From: Glutinoglossum americanum
Lineage: Eukaryota; Ascomycota; Geoglossomycetes; Geoglossales; Geoglossaceae
NCBI GenBank assembly: GCA_020080175.1
Contig: JAGHQL010000046.1
Span: 86,150 to 150,149, forward strand
DNA: 64,000 nucleotides
Direction of reading: 5' to 3'
Of this stretch, positions 60,067 through 64,000 are shown piece after piece. Position 1 is the stretch's first letter; every line of letters begins with the position of its first letter. Both the position numbers and the translations under genes were made by a program. The notes under the pieces are model-generated. The model had not been told where the DNA came from and searched no databases. It was given only the letters and a program-made list of their open reading frames with translations.

Positions 60067-60222
60067 AACTAGCCCGATCGGGTATGGTTATTACTGTTTT
60101 TGAGTTTTTAGAAGAGTTAGGGTTATAGGGTATGGAAGTACTTGCAGCGTCGCCTAACATTATATAAGTTTTACAAGTCACAAAGCCACACACACATTCT
60201 ATCCAAAGCGATATTACATAAT

Positions 60223-63200
60223 ATGGAACTATTACATTATTATCAAGAATACCGTATATTGGTCTGCAAATCTTGTAAATATGCTATTCAACCTGGTTGC
60301 ATCGAGGTACATTTTAAGTCTGCTCGGCATCAATTGTCACAGCAGCAAATTAAAGAGATTACAGTTCAGTATAAGGATTGCGAACTTGCTGATCCATACA
60401 AGGAACGTATTGCACCATGGACGATCGTTGCACCGCTTGAACATCTATTGATATATAGAGATGGGTTGGCTTGTAAGAATTGTCAATATGTGTGTCGGTC
60501 GGAGAGATGGATGAAGCAACATCAACGGCAGGTTCACAATGTTAAAGTTGGAAGAGGGCGACGGGTGGAGTCGGCAGGGTGGAAGTCAGCAGTATGGTGT
60601 CAGCAATTCTTTACTAATGTAGGTCGGCACTTTTTTGAAGTACAGCAGACAAACCGAGTAGTTCAACAGCCAAGCGACGATATGACTGGACTATTGAGTT
60701 TAGTACATAGGCAGTTAGATCAGAAAGAGAAGGTTATTGAACAGAAAAAGCAAGCTATTAAAGATAGCGAAGATGCGACTGAGGTTTCTTCTTGGCTGGA
60801 TCGGACGCAGTGGATTCGGCATCTAGAAGGTCAGAACAAGGCGACTGTGGCGAAGCTAGTCAATCCAGCAGGAGATGAAGAGTTAGAGTTACAGTATGTG
60901 GAAAAGAGTTTAGCACGGCTAGTGGAGAAAGCACGACAGACTATCTTACAGAAGAAAGTCAGTACATTTACCTTGCATCGGGTACAAAACTTCCATGCTG
61001 GAGAGGATTCACACAAGCCATTTCATGTCAATCTGAACTCTAAGACCATAGAGCGATATCGGCGTGTATGGTCCAGACTATTAGTCTATGTGCTACGAAC
61101 AGCTAAAGCCGACAAACGACTTTACCAGCTCACCGAAGATCAGTTAAGCCAGGTAAAAGAGGTGTTACGGGCTGTCAACCAAGCTATACAGTTTGAAGAA
61201 GAAGAATTAGAAGAGACGGAGGTGGAGATCATAAATGAAGAGTTAGATAAGAGTTGTCTTGAACTATGTATTGGATTACTGGACCATCAACTGGATCACG
61301 ACGAGTATGAAAGTGCTATATTGAGTTATATGGCTATTGCAGGACTGGAATACATCCCTGGTAATCAGCCAGATCAATATAAGTTTAAGGACTCAACACA
61401 GTATACACCGGTACTCTCTGGTTTTATCAAGGTTGCACAGATGATCACTGTACAGTATTGTCTTGAAAAAGAGAATAGCGGTGAAGTAGAGAGTTGTCGG
61501 AAGCTACTGGAGCAGCTGCATGCACGGTTTTTAGTTGTTGGTACAGCTACTCCAATGGATTGGGTACTTCGATTAAGGCTATACGGTCGGGCAATCGGGA
61601 ACAAGACTACAGCAGTAGGAAGTATTAACTGGATTGGAGAAAAAGTTATATACCGGGAGATAGAGTTGAGTATGTCAGACTTTCGGCAGCTGGTACATAA
61701 GTTATATGAGCAGACGCGAGATATTCTGTTTAACGATCTGCTATTTGTGCAAGAGATGGAAGGGGACTTGCCATCATACCATTGGTCGAATCTAAAGGAT
61801 AACCCAGCTAAGGATGATCCAGGCTGGTACTTTGTGCAGGATCCACGCAACTGTATGCAAGAAGGAACGCGGTGGTTATTGAGTCGCATACTGGCAGATC
61901 GAGAGCTGGCTCAGCAATTCATGCATACAGATCGAGGTATATGGAAGCAAGGACGGGTTAATGACTACATGGATAAGATGTCATTATTCATGGAGAAATT
62001 GTTAGTGTTGGTACATATGTCGGCTGGGCAGCCAGCTAGGTCACGGGAGCTGCTAAGCTTGAGATATTGCAATACAGAGAAGGGTGGGCACAGGTGCATA
62101 TTTATAGAGAATGGACTTATGGCTATTGTCACATTTTATGACAAAGGTTATAACATACGGGGCACTGAGAAGATCATCCACAGATATCTACCGCAAGAAG
62201 TGGGAGAACTTCTCTTATTGTATATCTGGCTGGTATTACCGCTACGACAACAACTTGGGAAGCTGGTTTACGGCGACGACGAGATACCAACGGCGTTCTT
62301 GTGGAGTATGGATCGACATAAGAAATGGACAACAGAAAGAGTCTCGACTGTGCTGAAAAGAGAATGTGACATGCTTATAGGGGTACCGCTGAACATAAGT
62401 TCATATCGGCACATTGCTATAGCTATGTCAAATCGGTATATGAAAAAAACACGATTTGACAAAGATGAGGACAAGAAGGATGAGGATGAACAGCACGATG
62501 AGGCAATTGACAAGCAAAGTTCACATACGGCGGAAACAGCAGGCTCAATATATGCACGGCATATAGAAGAAGCACCGAGTCACATACAACATATCCGGTA
62601 TGGGTTTCGGCAGTCTAGCATTGAGTGGCACGAGTTGTTACAGTTTGGTAGTTCATTGAAAGAAGTGGGAGGAGTGGGAAGAGTTGGAAGAGAAGTAGAA
62701 TCACGACTGGGATTAAAAAGGATAAGAGAAGGAGAGCACGAAGGCAGTCCAGGACCACGGTTTCGGCGATGGCAGACATTACGGCAAACAAACTTACAAG
62801 AAGCTTTGCAGAAGCTTATGGGACCAAGAACGCAGTTTCGGGGCAAGCAGTTAGTAGCTATACGTGCTATCATGGACAATAAAAGTCCAATAATTTTGGT
62901 TATGGCTACAGGAGGTGGAAAGAGTTTGATGTTCATGCTACCGGCGTCAATTAAGGAAGCAGGTACGACGGTAGTAGTTACACCGCTGATATCGCTCAAG
63001 CAGGATATGCAGCGGAGGTGCAGAGAGCTAGGATTGGACTGCATAGCATGGTCGGCAAGAAAGAAAATACCAGATACATGCATAATACTTGTCACACCAG
63101 AGTCGGCAGTCAGTCAAGGGTTTATGAATCATCTGCGCAAGTTACAAGGCATGGATCGGCTTGACAGAATTGTCATTGACGAATGTCATGTATTGCTGAA

Positions 63201-63945
63201 TACACGGCTGGACTTTCGGCGGAAGTTGCAGAAGCTACGTAAGATGGTAGAGTTCATGACACAGCTGGTGTTGCTGACAGCAACTTTACCACCGAGTAAA
63301 GAGGCAGAGTTACTCAGCATGATTAGTATCGAGGTACCATTGATCTTTCGGGATATGACTTCACGGCACAACATTGCTTATACAGTGCAAAGATGTGCAG
63401 ATAAGGATATTGATCAAGAAGTTGTAAGAATTGTCAAGAGTCGGCTGCAGGAGTATAGGAAGGGTAGCGGTAGAATCATTGTGTATGGTGGACGGGTTGA
63501 ACACTGCAAGAAACTTGCCGAAAAACTTGGCTGTGATGCATACTTTGCAGATGCAGCAGACAAGACACAGGTATTGCAGGATTGGCTGGACGGGAAGACG
63601 CAGGTACTGGTAGCGACTAATGCATTAGGACTTGGAATTGACGTACCAGATGTACGGCTTGTATTGCATGCAGAACCATCATTTGACTTGCTGAACTATG
63701 CTCAGGAGTCTGGTCGGGGGGGACGAGACGGGCTACGGTCGGAGGCAATAGTCTTGGTGTCGGAAGATAGAAATCCCAGCAAGTTTAAAAACACGGATGA
63801 GAGATTGCTATGGGAATATCTTCAGTGGGATGGGTGCCGGCGAGTCAAGCTAGATCAGTATCTTGATGGGAATCTTGCAACGGTATCTTGTTTGGAGAAT
63901 CAGGAGATATGTGACAATTGCATACGCAGACAAGGGGGTTCTTAG
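60223..63945 (+). CDS. Telomere-linked RecQ helicase with OrsD-like zinc-finger N-terminus
   Basis: 1240 aa, no intron. The first in-frame ATG is 60223 (MELLHYYQEY); the frame is open upstream only without an ATG. Domains: two N-terminal zinc fingers, VCKSCKYAI...H...H and CKNCQYVC...H...H, of the OrsD/DUF3505 type; a long helical centre with blocks QPARSRELLSLRYCN (about 604-618) and SSYRHIAIAMSNRYM (about 726) that recall tyrosine-recombinase boxes; then a RecQ helicase: FRGKQLVAIRAIM, Walker A ATGGGKS (about 895-901), DECH (986-989), LLTATLPP, RIIVYGGR, and QESGRGGRDG (about 1161-1170), ending with a zinc-site trace (C..., then CDNC). All helicase motifs are intact. TLH genes sit next to fungal telomeres and are thought to help maintain chromosome ends, perhaps when telomerase fails. 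The gene points at the telomere and its TAG stop (63943-63945) lies in the first telomere repeat, so the C-terminus may be truncated. Confidence 0.92.
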   Translation: MELLHYYQEYRILVCKSCKYAIQPGCIEVHFKSARHQLSQQQIKEITVQYKDCELADPYKERIAPWTIVAPLEHLLIYRDGLACKNCQYVCRSERWMKQHQRQVHNVKVGRGRRVESAGWKSAVWCQQFFTNVGRHFFEVQQTNRVVQQPSDDMTGLLSLVHRQLDQKEKVIEQKKQAIKDSEDATEVSSWLDRTQWIRHLEGQNKATVAKLVNPAGDEELELQYVEKSLARLVEKARQTILQKKVSTFTLHRVQNFHAGEDSHKPFHVNLNSKTIERYRRVWSRLLVYVLRTAKADKRLYQLTEDQLSQVKEVLRAVNQAIQFEEEELEETEVEIINEELDKSCLELCIGLLDHQLDHDEYESAILSYMAIAGLEYIPGNQPDQYKFKDSTQYTPVLSGFIKVAQMITVQYCLEKENSGEVESCRKLLEQLHARFLVVGTATPMDWVLRLRLYGRAIGNKTTAVGSINWIGEKVIYREIELSMSDFRQLVHKLYEQTRDILFNDLLFVQEMEGDLPSYHWSNLKDNPAKDDPGWYFVQDPRNCMQEGTRWLLSRILADRELAQQFMHTDRGIWKQGRVNDYMDKMSLFMEKLLVLVHMSAGQPARSRELLSLRYCNTEKGGHRCIFIENGLMAIVTFYDKGYNIRGTEKIIHRYLPQEVGELLLLYIWLVLPLRQQLGKLVYGDDEIPTAFLWSMDRHKKWTTERVSTVLKRECDMLIGVPLNISSYRHIAIAMSNRYMKKTRFDKDEDKKDEDEQHDEAIDKQSSHTAETAGSIYARHIEEAPSHIQHIRYGFRQSSIEWHELLQFGSSLKEVGGVGRVGREVESRLGLKRIREGEHEGSPGPRFRRWQTLRQTNLQEALQKLMGPRTQFRGKQLVAIRAIMDNKSPIILVMATGGGKSLMFMLPASIKEAGTTVVVTPLISLKQDMQRRCRELGLDCIAWSARKKIPDTCIILVTPESAVSQGFMNHLRKLQGMDRLDRIVIDECHVLLNTRLDFRRKLQKLRKMVEFMTQLVLLTATLPPSKEAELLSMISIEVPLIFRDMTSRHNIAYTVQRCADKDIDQEVVRIVKSRLQEYRKGSGRIIVYGGRVEHCKKLAEKLGCDAYFADAADKTQVLQDWLDGKTQVLVATNALGLGIDVPDVRLVLHAEPSFDLLNYAQESGRGGRDGLRSEAIVLVSEDRNPSKFKNTDERLLWEYLQWDGCRRVKLDQYLDGNLATVSCLENQEICDNCIRRQGGS

Positions 63946-64000
63946 GGGTTAGGGTTAGGGTTAGGGTTAGGGTTAGGGTTAGGGTTAGGGTTAGGGTTAG
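63942..64000 (+). repeat. Telomere repeat array (TTAGGG)n
   Basis: One TTAGGGG unit (63942-63948) is followed by eight TTAGGG units and a partial TTAG to the end of the window. The G-rich strand runs 5'-3' outward, as at a true right-hand chromosome end. The array is cut by the window or contig end. Confidence 0.97.

Larger units (their letters stand above)
59364..60222. other. Repeat-laden leader region of the telomere-linked helicase
   Basis: A/T-rich DNA with the two palindromic clusters described separately, a telomere-like TTAGGGTTATAGGG at 60117-60130, and a short upstream frame at 60132-60167 (MEVLAASPNII) just ahead of the helicase ATG. No gene is supported. Confidence 0.5.

Overview
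This window is the right-hand end of a chromosome or contig from a filamentous ascomycete (Pezizomycotina). Support: the last ~59 bases are TTAGGG telomere repeats reading outward; introns are short (about 50-100 nt) with GTRNGT donors; and the gene set includes a group X hybrid histidine kinase, a eukaryotic UDP-galactopyranose mutase, a HeLo-domain protein, a CYP59-type P450 and a telomere-linked RecQ helicase with an OrsD-like N-terminus. A Pezizomycetes-like genome is possible, but the class cannot be fixed from this sequence.

Layout. 1-504: 3' end of a TBC-domain Rab GTPase-activating protein. 505-10269: one polyglutamine-rich, probably nuclear protein (5529-7031) set in about 8 kb of gene-free DNA full of homopolymers, microsatellites and minisatellites. 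10270-36433: a dense housekeeping block: group X hybrid histidine kinase (-), sugar-phosphate/nucleotide-sugar transporter (-), UDP-galactopyranose mutase (+), PDK1-type kinase (-), an unknown protein (+), DCAF13/Sof1 (-) divergent from RPN6 (+), an OGFr-domain protein (-) and an SDR dehydrogenase (+). 36434-57179: sparser accessory DNA: a HeLo-domain protein (-), a large glycosylated membrane protein (+), a kinase pseudogene with a 23-residue repeat tail, a seven-exon CYP59-like P450 (-), and an intronless gene whose layout resembles an uncharacterised family of tailed-phage proteins. 57180-64000: the subtelomere proper: a decayed pogo/Fot1 transposase, palindromic repeat clusters, and a telomere-linked helicase (TLH) running outward, whose stop codon lies inside the first telomere repeat.

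How the genes fit together. The 10-36 kb block is ordinary core biology: signalling (HHK, PDK1), cell-wall galactofuranose supply (UGM, with a Golgi/ER-type transporter upstream and divergent), ribosome biogenesis (DCAF13) and the proteasome (RPN6), the last two sharing a promoter of about 200 bp. Towards the telomere, gene density falls and pseudogenes, transposon remnants and lineage-specific genes take over.

Exon structures were worked out by hand by requiring splice sites, an unbroken frame and family-typical protein sequence across each junction. Coordinates of multi-exon genes give the whole span; exons are listed in the evidence. The most unusual items are the TLH-telomere fusion, the phage-like gene, a 6-nt microexon and a start codon isolated in its own exon.
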